Shown here piece after piece: positions 31,051 to 40,146 of a DNA stretch of 64,000 bases. How positions within the stretch are numbered: the first letter of the stretch is position 1; each line of letters opens with the position of its first letter. A program made the translations under genes and the position numbers. The notes under the pieces were generated by a model. That model had not been told where the DNA came from and made no database searches. It worked only from the letters and a program-made list of their open reading frames with translations. The stretch is from Candidatus Aminicenantes bacterium UBA2190 (GTDB lineage Bacteria; Acidobacteriota; Aminicenantia; UBA2199), in NCBI GenBank assembly GCA_002335385.1, contig DCVK01000008.1:1-64000 (forward strand). Direction: 5' to 3'.

Positions 31051-32431
31051 GGTTTTTGCTCACTTTCTGCAGCAGCGGCCGGCCGAAGTAATCGATCTCC
31101 AGCGCCGGCCACGACTTGCGGACATAGAGGGAATAGCTCTTCTGGAAGAGGGGGAAGATGAAGCCGTCGTTGACGACGGCCTCGCTGATGCGGGCGATCT
31201 GCTCGATGAGCAGCGCCTGGGAATTGCTGAAGCGGGCCTCGTCCAGCTCGCTGATCATGCGCAGGTACTGGGCGTTGAAGCGGTTGAAGCTGGATTCCTT
31301 TACGATGCGGCTGATCTTTTCCTCGGCCGGGGCCTTGGTTTGGAATATCTTGTCGATCAGGGCGTACTTGATGGCCGCCGAATCCAGGAAGGACGCGAAC
31401 TCGCTGTTGTCGATGAACTGCGTCTCGATCTTGAGCTTGGTGTCCATGAGGTAGGCGGACAGGTCCTTTTCCATGCTGGACAGAGAGGACAGGGCGTACA
31501 GCTTGATCTCGGAAGTTTTCAGGATCGCCGCCGTCTTTTGCGGGGAGAGTTGCTTGATGCGGATGGCGATCGGCGATTCGTCGTCGGAGGTCAGCGAGTT
31601 CAGATCCCGGAAACGCCATCCCGTCGCCTCGTTGAAGCGCTTCAGCAGCGAGTAGAGGGCGATCTTGGTGTTCTGGCCGATATCCGGCTGCAGAAAGCAA
31701 AGGTACACGTTCTGGTAGATGCCGGAGGCGAATTCAAGGAAACTGTCCTTGAACTGCCCCGGGGCGGACAGGAAAAGGTCGGGTGCCGGGCTCTCGGAAA
31801 AAGTGACCCGCACCCTGTCCAGGTAGGGCCGCCCGCCGGCGTAATAGGGGTTGGCGCGCAGGATCATGTGCCGGCCCTTTTCCCATTCCTGCGGGTAGAA
31901 CAATCCGGAAAAGGACTGCTCGTTCTCGGCCAGCACCACCAGCTCCGGGGCAGTCAGCAGGCTGACGATGTCGGGATGGTCGGCCAGCAGCTCGATGGCG
32001 ACCCGATCTTCGTGGATGCGGACGCTCTTCACCGCCTGGCTCAGGCGGCTGGCGGCGAACAGGTTGGAGGCCATGAACACTTTCAGCGATACCTGGATGT
32101 TCCTGGCCGTCAGCGGCTTGCCGTTGGAGAAGCTGAGGTTGTCCTTGAGGGTCAGGAACAGGGTCTTGGCGGCGGCGTCGTAACGGTATTCCTGGAAAAC
32201 ATTGCTGCCGATCTCCCCGTCTTTCTTCAGGCAGAAGAAGCTCTCGTGGATCAGCGAATAGAATATCAGGTTGGAGTAATTGGCGGTGTTCAGGTGGAAG
32301 GAGGAAGGCTCGTTGAGGCGGATGACGATCTCCCCCCCGTAATACGGCTTGATGGCGCTCCGCATCGCCGGAGGCGGCAGGCAGGCCAGCAGCAGGGCCA
32401 GGAGGATCAGCGGACGCTGCGTCCTATTCAT
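31043..32431 (-). CDS. Family 5 (oligopeptide/nickel type) extracellular solute-binding protein
   Basis: A 462-residue exported protein (signal peptide RPLILLALLLACLPPPAMRS). The body shows the SBP_bac_5 pattern: GGEIVIRLNEPSSFHLNTAN, FYSLIHESFFCLKKDGEIGS and FSNGKPLTARNIQVSLKVFM. No lipobox is visible. ABC transporter permeases and ATPases of the Opp/Dpp type are absent from this window, so it is an orphan. It may be a chaperone-like or signal-sensing binding protein. It overlaps its neighbours on both sides within the pal-cpoB-ssb-mglA operon. Confidence 0.75.
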   Translation of the reverse strand: MNRTQRPLILLALLLACLPPPAMRSAIKPYYGGEIVIRLNEPSSFHLNTANYSNLIFYSLIHESFFCLKKDGEIGSNVFQEYRYDAAAKTLFLTLKDNLSFSNGKPLTARNIQVSLKVFMASNLFAASRLSQAVKSVRIHEDRVAIELLADHPDIVSLLTAPELVVLAENEQSFSGLFYPQEWEKGRHMILRANPYYAGGRPYLDRVRVTFSESPAPDLFLSAPGQFKDSFLEFASGIYQNVYLCFLQPDIGQNTKIALYSLLKRFNEATGWRFRDLNSLTSDDESPIAIRIKQLSPQKTAAILKTSEIKLYALSSLSSMEKDLSAYLMDTKLKIETQFIDNSEFASFLDSAAIKYALIDKIFQTKAPAEEKISRIVKESSFNRFNAQYLRMISELDEARFSNSQALLIEQIARISEAVVNDGFIFPLFQKSYSLYVRKSWPALEIDYFGRPLLQKVSKNHD

Positions 32432-33770
32432 CGCGCTTGCCCCAGAACTGCACCAGCAGCCGCACCATGCCGTCCGCCTGCTGCCGCACGCCGGCCCAGA
32501 AGCCGCGGGCATCCTGCCAGGTTCCGGCGGCGATGAACAGCACCTCGCCGGCGATCTTCCCGGAGTAGACCGGCCTCAGCCCCCCGTCGCGGATGTCGTA
32601 GAAGAACAGCTGGTCCGCCGTGCGGCTGTGGTCGCTCATGGCCAGCCATTCCCCGTTGAGGGCGGCCAGCGACGCCCCCTTTTTCTCCGGCAAGGGCGTC
32701 GTTTCCTCGAAATCGGCGCTGAACAGACGGTAGGCGTAGTCACGGTCGATGACATGGATGGCCTGCAGCAGCCCGTTGGCGGAGGCGATGTCGATGGCCA
32801 TGGCCGGGCAGATCCGCCTGTATTGAAGCCCTTCGCTGTCGGCCGGGGTGCGGAAGGGGAGGAAATAGATCCTGTCCTTGAAGAAGTTCCGGCCCTCTTC
32901 GAAGCGGGCGCCGACCAGGTAGGGGTTCTGGTTGAGCGTCACGAAGCGCAAGGGGACGAAGTCGACCCTGCCGGCCTCCTGCCACTGGCCGTCGCGCAAG
33001 GTCAGGACCTGGGCGTATGGGGAGAAATTGCCGCCGGCGGTCAGCATCAGTTCCCGGGCGGAGCGGAGCAGCAGCAGCCGCCCTTCCGGGTGCAGCACCG
33101 GGTGGTACGGCCGGGCCCACTTGAGCTTGAACTGCGAATGCTTCTCCAGGCTCGCCTCCCTGGCCGTGTAGACGATGATCTCGTCCGGGTAGTAGAAATA
33201 GTACTGCGTTTGCCCATCGTCGCCGGCGATGGACTGGATGTCCATCAGGTCCTCCTTGCTCTCGAACTCGAGAAGCTTGGAGAAACCCATGGCGGCGAAG
33301 GCGAAATGCTTTGCCTGCAGGAGATCCATCTCGCCCTTGCTGATCGCCTGCTCGAAGTATTTCACGGCCACGACGCGGTCCTGCAGGCGGGAGAACACCG
33401 TCAGCCCCAGGCCGGCCTTGCTCTTGTTCTGGATCAGCCTCAGGTCGAGCAAAAAATCGAGGTCATGCGCCCGGCTCAGGTTGAATTTGCCGGTTCCGTC
33501 GGAGAAATCGACCAGCAGGTCGACCAGGCGGATGCTCTTCTCCGTTTCCAGCCGCGAAAGCAGCATCTGGTAGAGCTTCTGCATGGCCAGGTCGCCCAGT
33601 TCCGACCTGTTCTCCAGGCTGACCACGGCCACCCGTACGTCGAAGCGGTTTTTGAAGAACGCGCCCAGGTAGCCGGCGCACTCGAGGACCAGCGCCTCGG
33701 CGCCCTGCTGGGCCCAGGCGCCGGCAGCGAGGATGATGAACAGCAGCAGTGAGCCAATGGCCTTTTTCAT
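32424..33770 (-). CDS. Exported protein of unknown function in Tol-Pal-adjacent operon
   Basis: A 448-residue protein with signal peptide (MKKAIGSLLLFIILAAGAWA, then QQGAEA). The first 130 residues (VRVAVVSLENRSELGDLAMQ; YQMLLSRLETEKSIRLVDLL) resemble the TolB/CsgG-like N-terminal alpha/beta fold. The rest is a beta-rich region with repeated strands (GQTQYYFYYPDEIIVYTARE; WLAMSDHSRTADQLFFYDIR) suggestive of a beta-propeller. That description is from pattern only and no family is recognised. It overlaps both neighbours by 4-8 bases, tying it to the MglA-like GTPase and the binding protein. Confidence 0.65.
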   Translation of the reverse strand: MKKAIGSLLLFIILAAGAWAQQGAEALVLECAGYLGAFFKNRFDVRVAVVSLENRSELGDLAMQKLYQMLLSRLETEKSIRLVDLLVDFSDGTGKFNLSRAHDLDFLLDLRLIQNKSKAGLGLTVFSRLQDRVVAVKYFEQAISKGEMDLLQAKHFAFAAMGFSKLLEFESKEDLMDIQSIAGDDGQTQYYFYYPDEIIVYTAREASLEKHSQFKLKWARPYHPVLHPEGRLLLLRSARELMLTAGGNFSPYAQVLTLRDGQWQEAGRVDFVPLRFVTLNQNPYLVGARFEEGRNFFKDRIYFLPFRTPADSEGLQYRRICPAMAIDIASANGLLQAIHVIDRDYAYRLFSADFEETTPLPEKKGASLAALNGEWLAMSDHSRTADQLFFYDIRDGGLRPVYSGKIAGEVLFIAAGTWQDARGFWAGVRQQADGMVRLLVQFWGKRDE

Positions 33771-34864
33771 GGCGCGCCGGTTATTTTTTTTTTCAGGGTG
33801 ATCTTCAGGTTCAGATGGAGCTGCATGTTGTCGGGGCCGTCGGGGATCTCCAGCGTGATCGGCAGGTCGTACGCCTGAACGAACGGAGTTTTCGGCGCCG
33901 CCAGCGGCAGATCCCCCGTTTCCTCGTCGCTGGCTTTCCCGGACGGGGCCTTCTCGGCGGCAGGGAAGGGGACGGCATCGGTGTCGCGGCGCTCTTCCTC
34001 GGCAAAATCGATCTCCGGGATGTCGAAGTCCGATCGCTCGGGCCGGATCTCCTGGATCTCTTCCAGGTTGAATATATCTTCCTCGGCCTCGGATTTGAGG
34101 GAATCGACGGCATCGACCATGGGCGAGGAGAGCTCGAACACCTCCTCCTCCTCGGTATCGCCGGGAGGGTTCTCTTCGGACAGGTCCCTGAAGGCGACCG
34201 CCTTTTCCTCCGGCTTCGGGGCGGAGGATGTGATCTCCTCGCGGGAGAACATGACGGTCTTGTCCTTCTGGAAGATGGACAGCTGGTTCTTCAGGTGCAG
34301 GATGACCAGCTTGATGATGGCATGCAGCCCCTCCAGAACATTCTCGCCGCTGGTGGCCACGGTGGGAAAGAAGGCCTTGTTGTCGGGATTCAGGTCGTTG
34401 TTCAGGGCGCTGAGGGGCAGGATCTCCTTCAGGTCGCGCTTGTTGAACTGGAAGATCAGCGGCATTTTTTCGAACTGCAGGTTGTTGAGCTTGATGTTCT
34501 TCTTGAGGTTGGTGAAGCTCTCGCTGTTCTGCTCGCGCATGACGACCTGGGAGTCGGCGACGAACACCACGCCGTCGGCGCCCTGCAGCACCAGCTTGCG
34601 GGTGGTGTCGTAGGCCACCTGCCCCGGGACGGTATAAAGCTGGATCTTGATGGAGTAATTCCCCAGCTTGCCGATCTCCATGGGCAGGAAGTCGAAGAAC
34701 AGGGTGCGGTCGCCGTCGGTGTCCAGGGTGATCAGCTTGCCCTTGTTCTCGATCTCGTCACTGTTGAAAATATAGCGCAGGCAGGTGGTCTTGCCGCTCA
34801 AGGCCGGCCCGTAATAGACGATCTTGGCCGTGATCTCCTTGTTGTTGTAATTGACAAAGGCCAT
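33767..34864 (-). CDS. MglA-like small GTPase with acidic C-terminal extension
   Basis: A 365-residue protein. Residues 1-195 are an MglA-family GTPase: P-loop GPALSGKTT (19-27), the MglA-type G3 TVPGQ (78-82) in place of DxxGQ, FVADSQ, and G4 NKRD (141-144). Such GTPases set cell polarity or organise surface machinery in Myxococcus and are widespread in Acidobacteriota. Residues about 205-330 are an acidic, low-complexity linker (DTEEEEVFELSSP), and a short C-terminal domain (YDLPITLEIPDGPDNMQLHL) follows. The extension is not found in canonical MglA (about 195 residues). It is coupled to ssb upstream by one shared base and to the 448-residue protein downstream by four. Confidence 0.88.
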   Translation of the reverse strand: MAFVNYNNKEITAKIVYYGPALSGKTTCLRYIFNSDEIENKGKLITLDTDGDRTLFFDFLPMEIGKLGNYSIKIQLYTVPGQVAYDTTRKLVLQGADGVVFVADSQVVMREQNSESFTNLKKNIKLNNLQFEKMPLIFQFNKRDLKEILPLSALNNDLNPDNKAFFPTVATSGENVLEGLHAIIKLVILHLKNQLSIFQKDKTVMFSREEITSSAPKPEEKAVAFRDLSEENPPGDTEEEEVFELSSPMVDAVDSLKSEAEEDIFNLEEIQEIRPERSDFDIPEIDFAEEERRDTDAVPFPAAEKAPSGKASDEETGDLPLAAPKTPFVQAYDLPITLEIPDGPDNMQLHLNLKITLKKKITGAP

Positions 34865-35361
34865 CAGAAGGGATCCTCTTCGAATCCGGCCTCTTCCCCG
34901 TCCGGGCCGCTTGGGAACGGAGGCGCTCCCTGGTTGCCCGCCTCGGGGAACGAATCCCGGCCGCTGTGGCGATCGCCGGCATAGGGGGAGCCGCTCCCCC
35001 CTCCGCCTTCCCGGCGGCGGTCGAGGACGATGATGTTATCGGCCGTGATCTCGGTGGTCGACCGGTCCTGGCCGTTCTTGTCCTTCCACTTGCGGGTGCG
35101 GATGCTGCCCTCGACCAGCACCATGTCGCCTTTGCCGACCCCTTTTTCGACCTTCTGGGCCAGGGCTCTCCAGGCGATGATATTGTGCCATTCGGTGGGC
35201 AGGTCCTTCCAGGCGTTGCTGTTCTTGTCGTAATAGCCTTCATTGGTGGCCAGGCTGAATTTGGCCAGCTGCTGGCCGCTGTTGGGCATGACCGTGACCT
35301 CGGGGTCCTTCCCCGCCCGGCCGACCAGGATGACGCGGTTCAAGCTGCGTACATGGCTCAT
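34864..35361 (-). CDS. ssb: Single-stranded DNA-binding protein
   Basis: A 165-residue OB-fold protein with NRVILVGRAGKDPEVTVMPN, LAKFSLATNEGYYDKNSNAW and VEGSIRTRKWKDKNGQDRST, then a Gly-rich disordered tail ending in the acidic tip EEDPF, which recruits repair and replication partners. Length is typical. Placement is unusual: it lies in an envelope operon one base after cpoB and overlapping the MglA-like gene. Whether it is the only ssb of the genome cannot be seen here. Confidence 0.94.
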   Translation of the reverse strand: MSHVRSLNRVILVGRAGKDPEVTVMPNSGQQLAKFSLATNEGYYDKNSNAWKDLPTEWHNIIAWRALAQKVEKGVGKGDMVLVEGSIRTRKWKDKNGQDRSTTEITADNIIVLDRRREGGGGSGSPYAGDRHSGRDSFPEAGNQGAPPFPSGPDGEEAGFEEDPF

Positions 35362-35362
35362 G

Positions 35363-36157
35363 TTAGTCGCTGAACTCCTTGATCTTCTGACCCGCCAGCG
35401 AGGACTCCTCGGACAACGGGAAACGGGAGATCAATTCCTTCAAGATGGCGATGCCTTCGCCCTGGCGGCCGAGCTCGATCAAGGCATACCCCTTCTTCAG
35501 GATGGCGGCCGGTACCTTGTCGCCGTCCTTGTAGCGGGTGAGCAGCTCGTTGAAGGTGCTGATCGCTTCCTGGTATTTTTTCTTGGCGTAATGGCATTCG
35601 CCGATCCAGTAGAGGGAATTGTCGGCCAGCCCGCTGTCCGGAAAGCTGCGGAGGAACTGCCGGAATCCCTCGATGGCCAGGTCGAAGTTCTCCTTGATGT
35701 AGTCGGAATAGGCGGCGTAGTAGACGGTGGAAGGGTCCGGCGCCGGCATGCCGCCGGGCTGGAGGGCCGGCTCGCCGGGCATCCCCCCCGCCGCCGGATC
35801 CCCCTCGGCGGCGGATGCTCCCGCAGGAACTGCGGGAAGGCTCATCAGCCTGTCGCTCAGCTTGTTCAGCGAATCCTTGACCCCGTTCAGCTCCTCCTTG
35901 AAGAACTGCATGCTGAGCATGAAGCTTTCCTTGCTCTCGGCCAGGTCGGCCTGGTTGCGGGCGACGGCGCTGATCCTGTCGTCGGCGATGGCCGATCTCC
36001 TGAGCAGCTCCGCGACCTGAGTGGAGAGCTTGTCGAGCGCCGCGGCCATTTTCTGTACCTCGTCGAGGATCAGCTGGGTGTCCTTCTTCGCCGCCTGGAC
36101 GGGCAGGCAGAGCATCAGCAGCAGCAGGAGCAGCGCCGGAATGGCCCGTGGCTTCAT
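35363..36157 (-). CDS. cpoB: Tol-Pal system protein YbgF/CpoB
   Basis: A 264-residue periplasmic protein with signal peptide (MKPRAIPALLLLLLMLCLPV, then QAAKKD), an N-terminal coiled coil (ILDEVQKMAAALDKLSTQVA) and a C-terminal TPR region (STVYYAAYSDYIKENFDLAI; YWIGECHYAKKKYQEAISTF). CpoB couples peptidoglycan synthesis to outer-membrane constriction together with Tol-Pal. It follows pal after 5 bases, as in most tol-pal loci. Confidence 0.9.
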   Translation of the reverse strand: MKPRAIPALLLLLLMLCLPVQAAKKDTQLILDEVQKMAAALDKLSTQVAELLRRSAIADDRISAVARNQADLAESKESFMLSMQFFKEELNGVKDSLNKLSDRLMSLPAVPAGASAAEGDPAAGGMPGEPALQPGGMPAPDPSTVYYAAYSDYIKENFDLAIEGFRQFLRSFPDSGLADNSLYWIGECHYAKKKYQEAISTFNELLTRYKDGDKVPAAILKKGYALIELGRQGEGIAILKELISRFPLSEESSLAGQKIKEFSD

Positions 36158-36162
36158 GGGGG

Positions 36163-36699
36163 CTATTTTTTGGTGATGACGAACTCGGCGCGGCGGTTCC
36201 GGAAGTAGGAGGCCTCGTCGACGCCCTGGACCAGCGGCTTGCTCTTGCCGTAGGAGATGATCTTGACCTTGGCGGCGTTCAGGCCCAGGGAGACCAGGTA
36301 GTTCTTGGCGGCCTCGGCGCGCTTCTCGCCCAGGGCGATATTGTACTCGATGGTGCCCCGCTCGTCGCAGTGGCCTTCGACCAGCACTTCCACGCTGGGG
36401 AACTTGAGCAGCCAGTTGGCGTTGGCCTGCATGACCGGCTTCATGTCCTCGCGGATGGCGTACATGTCAAAATCGAAATGGATCATCTTGAGGACCTGGT
36501 CCTTGTTGAGCTCTTCAAGTGATTTCTGCTGGAACAGCTCTTCCTCGCTCAGGTAGGGCTTCTCGACCTGGGCGACGGGTTCTTCCACTGTCTCAACGGC
36601 CGGGCCCTGCACGGGCGCCACCTTGGCGGCTTTTTTGCTGCAGGCGCTGAGCAGCAGGATGAATGACACGGCCAGCACGATAATCAGAAATCTTTTCAT
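36163..36699 (-). CDS. pal: Peptidoglycan-associated lipoprotein
   Basis: A 178-residue lipoprotein: signal peptide with lipobox LLSAC (Cys20), then a linker and the OmpA-like domain with IHFDFDMYAIREDMKPVMQA, VLVEGHCDERGTIEYNIALG and EKRAEAAKNYLVSLGL. Pal anchors the outer membrane to peptidoglycan and binds TolB. It has its own strong promoter between tolB and pal, and starts the pal-cpoB-ssb-mglA run. An AGGAGG site precedes the ATG. Confidence 0.96.
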   Translation of the reverse strand: MKRFLIIVLAVSFILLLSACSKKAAKVAPVQGPAVETVEEPVAQVEKPYLSEEELFQQKSLEELNKDQVLKMIHFDFDMYAIREDMKPVMQANANWLLKFPSVEVLVEGHCDERGTIEYNIALGEKRAEAAKNYLVSLGLNAAKVKIISYGKSKPLVQGVDEASYFRNRRAEFVITKK

Positions 36700-36728
36700 G
36701 GGTCCTCCTAATATTATTTTGCCTAGAA

Positions 36729-36757
36729 AATATAATATAATATATTTAAATTGTCAA
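36729..36757 (-). promoter_or_regulatory. Promoter of pal
   Basis: Minus strand perfect TTGACA (36752-36757), AT-only 17-nt spacer, TATATT (36729-36734). The AT-rich spacer is exceptional in this GC-rich window and suggests high expression of the abundant lipoprotein Pal. Confidence 0.78.
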
Positions 36758-36774
36758 ATGAAGGATCGCGGCCC

Positions 36775-38064
36775 TTATTTTGCCGATCGCTGCCATTTCG
36801 GCATCTTGTTCTCGCCGCGGCTGGTGATCTGCCGGACGTTGCGGCCGTCATAGTCGACCAGGTAGATCTGATAGCGGCCGCTGCGGTTGGAGGAAAACGC
36901 CAGGTGGCGGCCGTCGGGCGACCAGGAGGGGTTCTCGTTGCGGCCGGCGTTCTCGGTCAGCTTGCTGATCTCGTTGCTCTTCAGGTTGAAGATGTAGATG
37001 TCGAAGCGGTTCTCGATGCGCGAGACGAAGGCCAGGCGCATGCCGTCGGGCGACCAGGCGGGCGAATCATGGTAGCTCCCCTCCATGGTGACGCGGCGGA
37101 CGTTACTGCCCTCGGCGTCCATGATGTAGATCTGCGGCGTGCCGCCGCGCTGTGACGTGAAGGCGATCTCCCGCCCGTTCGGGCTCCAGCAGGGGGAGGT
37201 GTCGATGGCCGGGTTGAAGGTCAGCCGCTTCTCCTGCCCGGTCTTCATGTCTTTCAGGTAGATCTCGGCGTTGCCGTGCTTGGTGGAGGTGAAGACGATG
37301 CGGTCGCCCGCGGGGGACCAGTCGGCAGCGTAGTTGCTGCCGCCGCTGGACAGCAGCTCGGTCTTGCCCGAGTAGATGTGGAACATGAACAGCTCGGGGC
37401 TGAGGTTGCGGTAGGAGGTGTAGAGGATCTTCTCGTTGTCGGCGCTCCAGGAAGGGAGCATGTCCAGGGCGCTGCTGAAGGTGATGCGCGTCGGGCGCTG
37501 GCCGTCGTAGTCCATGATATAGACGTCGCGGTCGTCGCCCGTCTCGGAAATGTAGGCGATCTTGGATGTGAACAGGGGCCGTTCGCCGAAATGCTTCAGC
37601 ATCTCGTCGGCGGCGCGGTGGGCGATCAGGCGCGCCAGGTCCTTCTTGCCGCCGAAGTTGCGGCCGAAGATGAAGCGCTCGCCGGTCACCTCGTACACCT
37701 TGAAGGAGAAGATCACGCGGTCGTCGGCGGTGACCTCCAGCTCCCCGGAAATCAGGATGTTGGCCTGGATGGAGGCCCAGTCCTTGAAGCGGATGGCGTT
37801 GGGGTTGAAGGCGGGGATATAGGCATAATGCTCGCGCGGCACCATCTTGAAGATGCGCGAGAACTCCAGGTCCTTCCACAGGGTGTCGTAGACGGCGGCG
37901 GCCGTCTCGCTGTTCTGCGCCGCCGGATTGAGCAGGAACGCCGGCATGGCCACCGGGACCATGGGCATGCCCTCGCGGATGCGGATGGTGATCTCCTCCT
38001 GGCCGCGCAGCGGCGCGAACGACAGGATGACCAGCAGCAACAGGATGGTTCGGCGCAGTTTCAT
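36775..38064 (-). CDS. tolB: Tol-Pal system beta-propeller protein TolB
   Basis: A 429-residue periplasmic protein with signal peptide (MKLRRTILLLLVILSFAPLR), the N-terminal domain (LWKDLEFSRIFKMVPREHYA; ANILISGELEVTADDRVIFS) and five to six propeller repeats with the SWSPDGxxIAFxS pattern (CWSPNGREIAFTSQRGGTPQ; AWSPDGMRLAFVSRIENRFD; SWSPDGRHLAFSSNRSGRYQ). It binds Pal. It starts at ATG 38064, sharing a base with the tolA stop (TAATG). Confidence 0.97.
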   Translation of the reverse strand: MKLRRTILLLLVILSFAPLRGQEEITIRIREGMPMVPVAMPAFLLNPAAQNSETAAAVYDTLWKDLEFSRIFKMVPREHYAYIPAFNPNAIRFKDWASIQANILISGELEVTADDRVIFSFKVYEVTGERFIFGRNFGGKKDLARLIAHRAADEMLKHFGERPLFTSKIAYISETGDDRDVYIMDYDGQRPTRITFSSALDMLPSWSADNEKILYTSYRNLSPELFMFHIYSGKTELLSSGGSNYAADWSPAGDRIVFTSTKHGNAEIYLKDMKTGQEKRLTFNPAIDTSPCWSPNGREIAFTSQRGGTPQIYIMDAEGSNVRRVTMEGSYHDSPAWSPDGMRLAFVSRIENRFDIYIFNLKSNEISKLTENAGRNENPSWSPDGRHLAFSSNRSGRYQIYLVDYDGRNVRQITSRGENKMPKWQRSAK

Positions 38065-38845
38065 TATTTCTCCCATTCGAACTCGAAATGCACGACCAGG
38101 TACTGCGAGGTGAAATCGTTGGGCAGCGGGGCGAAGGGCGCGGCGTTCTCGATGGCGCGGCGCGCCGAAAGGTCGAGGGAATCGATGCCGCTGGAGCGTT
38201 CCACCCGCAGGTCGCTGACGCGGCCGTCGCGGCGGATGATGAAGTGGACGCCGGTGACGTATTTGCCCCGCAGCCCGGGCGCGACCAGGGAATTGTACCA
38301 GGAGGCCGAGATGCGGTTGCGCAGCAGGTCGATGTAGTAGGCGTGGGGAAAATAGCCGCCGCCGCCGGATCCGTCGCCCCAGCCGCCGCCCCCCGTGCCG
38401 CCGCCGCCGGCGCCCGATCCGCCGCCGCTGGAGATGCCGGTCTGCAATCCCGTGCCGGGGGTCCCGGGCACGACGGGCTCGCTGCGGGGCACGGTCGGCT
38501 CCTTGCGCACGACCGAGATCATCTTCTCTTCCTCGACCCGCTTCCGGCTTTCCCGGTCCGGGTAGCGCAGCGGCGACTTGAATTCCTTCTCCACGGTCAG
38601 GTTCTTCACGCTGCCGCCCTTTTCCTCGACCAGGGCGGCATCGCCCGCCGCGGCCGGTCCGGCCGCGGCCGGGCGTACGGTGTTCCCGCCCCCTCGGCCG
38701 CCGCTCCCGCCCCCGCCGCCGCCGAGGTTGACCAGGTCGACGTAGTAGGTCATCTCGCCGCTGCCTTTCCTGGCCGGCTGGACGAGGATGAAGGCGGCCA
38801 GCGAGGCGTGCAGGGCGACCGACAGCAGCAGCGTGGTCTTGAACT

Positions 38846-38849
<4 letters not shown>
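38064..38849 (-). CDS. tolA: TolA/TonB-like energy-transducing protein
   Basis: A 261-residue protein with a single N-terminal membrane anchor (KFKTTLLLSVALHASLAAFI, including the SxxxH ExbB/TolQ-interaction motif). A Gly-rich spacer (several GGGG/SGG runs around residues 140-170) spans the periplasm. A TonB-like C-terminal domain follows (SASWYNSLVAPGLRGKYVTG, VHFIIRRDGRVSDLRVERSS). The order with tolQR upstream and tolB downstream supports TolA. The glycine-rich linker replaces the usual Lys/Ala coiled coil of enteric TolA. Confidence 0.83.
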
Positions 38850-39267
<418 letters not shown>

Positions 39268-39268
<1 letters not shown>

Positions 39269-39960
39269 CAGCGGAGCTTCTCGCTCAGGTTCAGGAACTC
39301 GAGGATGAAGTCTTCCATGATGGCGATGAGCACCTTGAGCTTGTTCAGCAGCAGGTTATAGAAAATGACGGCCGGGATGGCGGCGAACAGCCCCAACGCG
39401 GTGGCGATCAGGGCCTCGGCGATGCCCGGGGCGACGGTGGCCAGGTTGGCGTTCATCTGGATGCCGATCTGCTGGAAAGAGGTCATGATGCCCCAAACCG
39501 TCCCGAACAGGCCGATGAACGGGGTGGCCGAAGCGCAGGTGGCCAGAAAGCCGTTCAGGCGCTCGAAGCGGGTGATCTCCTGGTTGGAGGCGCGCAGCAG
39601 CGACCGGTGCAAACTGTCCAGGTCGATCTTGTCCAGCTTCTGCCCGCTGGATGTCTGCTGGGAGATCTCGCGGTAGCCGAAACGGAAGATCTCCCCCAGC
39701 GGGTTGTTGCCGTACAGCCCCTTGGCGTTGTTGATCTCGCTGAAATTCTTGTTTTTCTTGAAAAAATCGAGGAACTTGAGGCTGTTCTTGCGGGCGCGGG
39801 AATACTCCATGAGCTTGAAGATGATGATCGCCCAGGAGATGATGGAAAAGGAGACGAGCAGCAGCAGGACCAGCTTGACCACCAGGGAGGCGTGCTGGAT
39901 CAGGTAGACGAAATCGCCGTTGCTGTTGACGGGGGTGACTGCGAATAGTATGTGTTTCAT
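39268..39960 (-). CDS. tolQ: Proton-channel motor protein TolQ/ExbB
   Basis: A 230-residue protein with three membrane helices: SLVVKLVLLLLVSFSIISWA (first), a central one with ATPFIGLFGTVWGIMTSFQQ, and the last with AEALIATALGLFAAIPAVIF. These are the TolQ/ExbB channel segments. The ATG at 39960 is chosen because an extended -10 box ends 8 bases upstream and would give a leaderless message; a TTG start at 39996 (36 bases earlier) is an alternative. It heads tolQRAB. Confidence 0.95.
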
Positions 39961-39967
39961 TATGCCA

Positions 39968-39996
39968 TTTTTATCATATTTCCCCTTGGTTTTCAA
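39968..39996 (-). promoter_or_regulatory. Promoter of tolQRAB
   Basis: Minus strand TTGAAA (39991-39996), 17-nt spacer, TAAAAA (39968-39973) with extended TGA. The tolQ ATG follows 7 nt later, giving a leaderless transcript. Confidence 0.5.
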
Positions 39997-40098
39997 CCGG
40001 GGAAGCCGGCACCGGGGCGCGTTTTACGCGAAGAAACGGTCCATCCGGCGTTTTTTTGACGCAAGGCGGGCTTTTCGCCGTGGCCGGGCCACGGCGAT

Positions 40099-40127
40099 TT
40101 GCTTTTTCGGCCAAATAAATATACAAT
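40099..40127 (+). promoter_or_regulatory. Promoter of the acyl-CoA carboxylase operon
   Basis: TTGCTT (40099-40104), 17-nt spacer, TACAAT (40122-40127). A palindromic ACCTGCAGGT (40131-40140) then includes the ribosome-binding AGGTG before ATG 40147. Confidence 0.55.
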
Positions 40128-40146
40128 TGCACCTGCAGGTGAAGCG

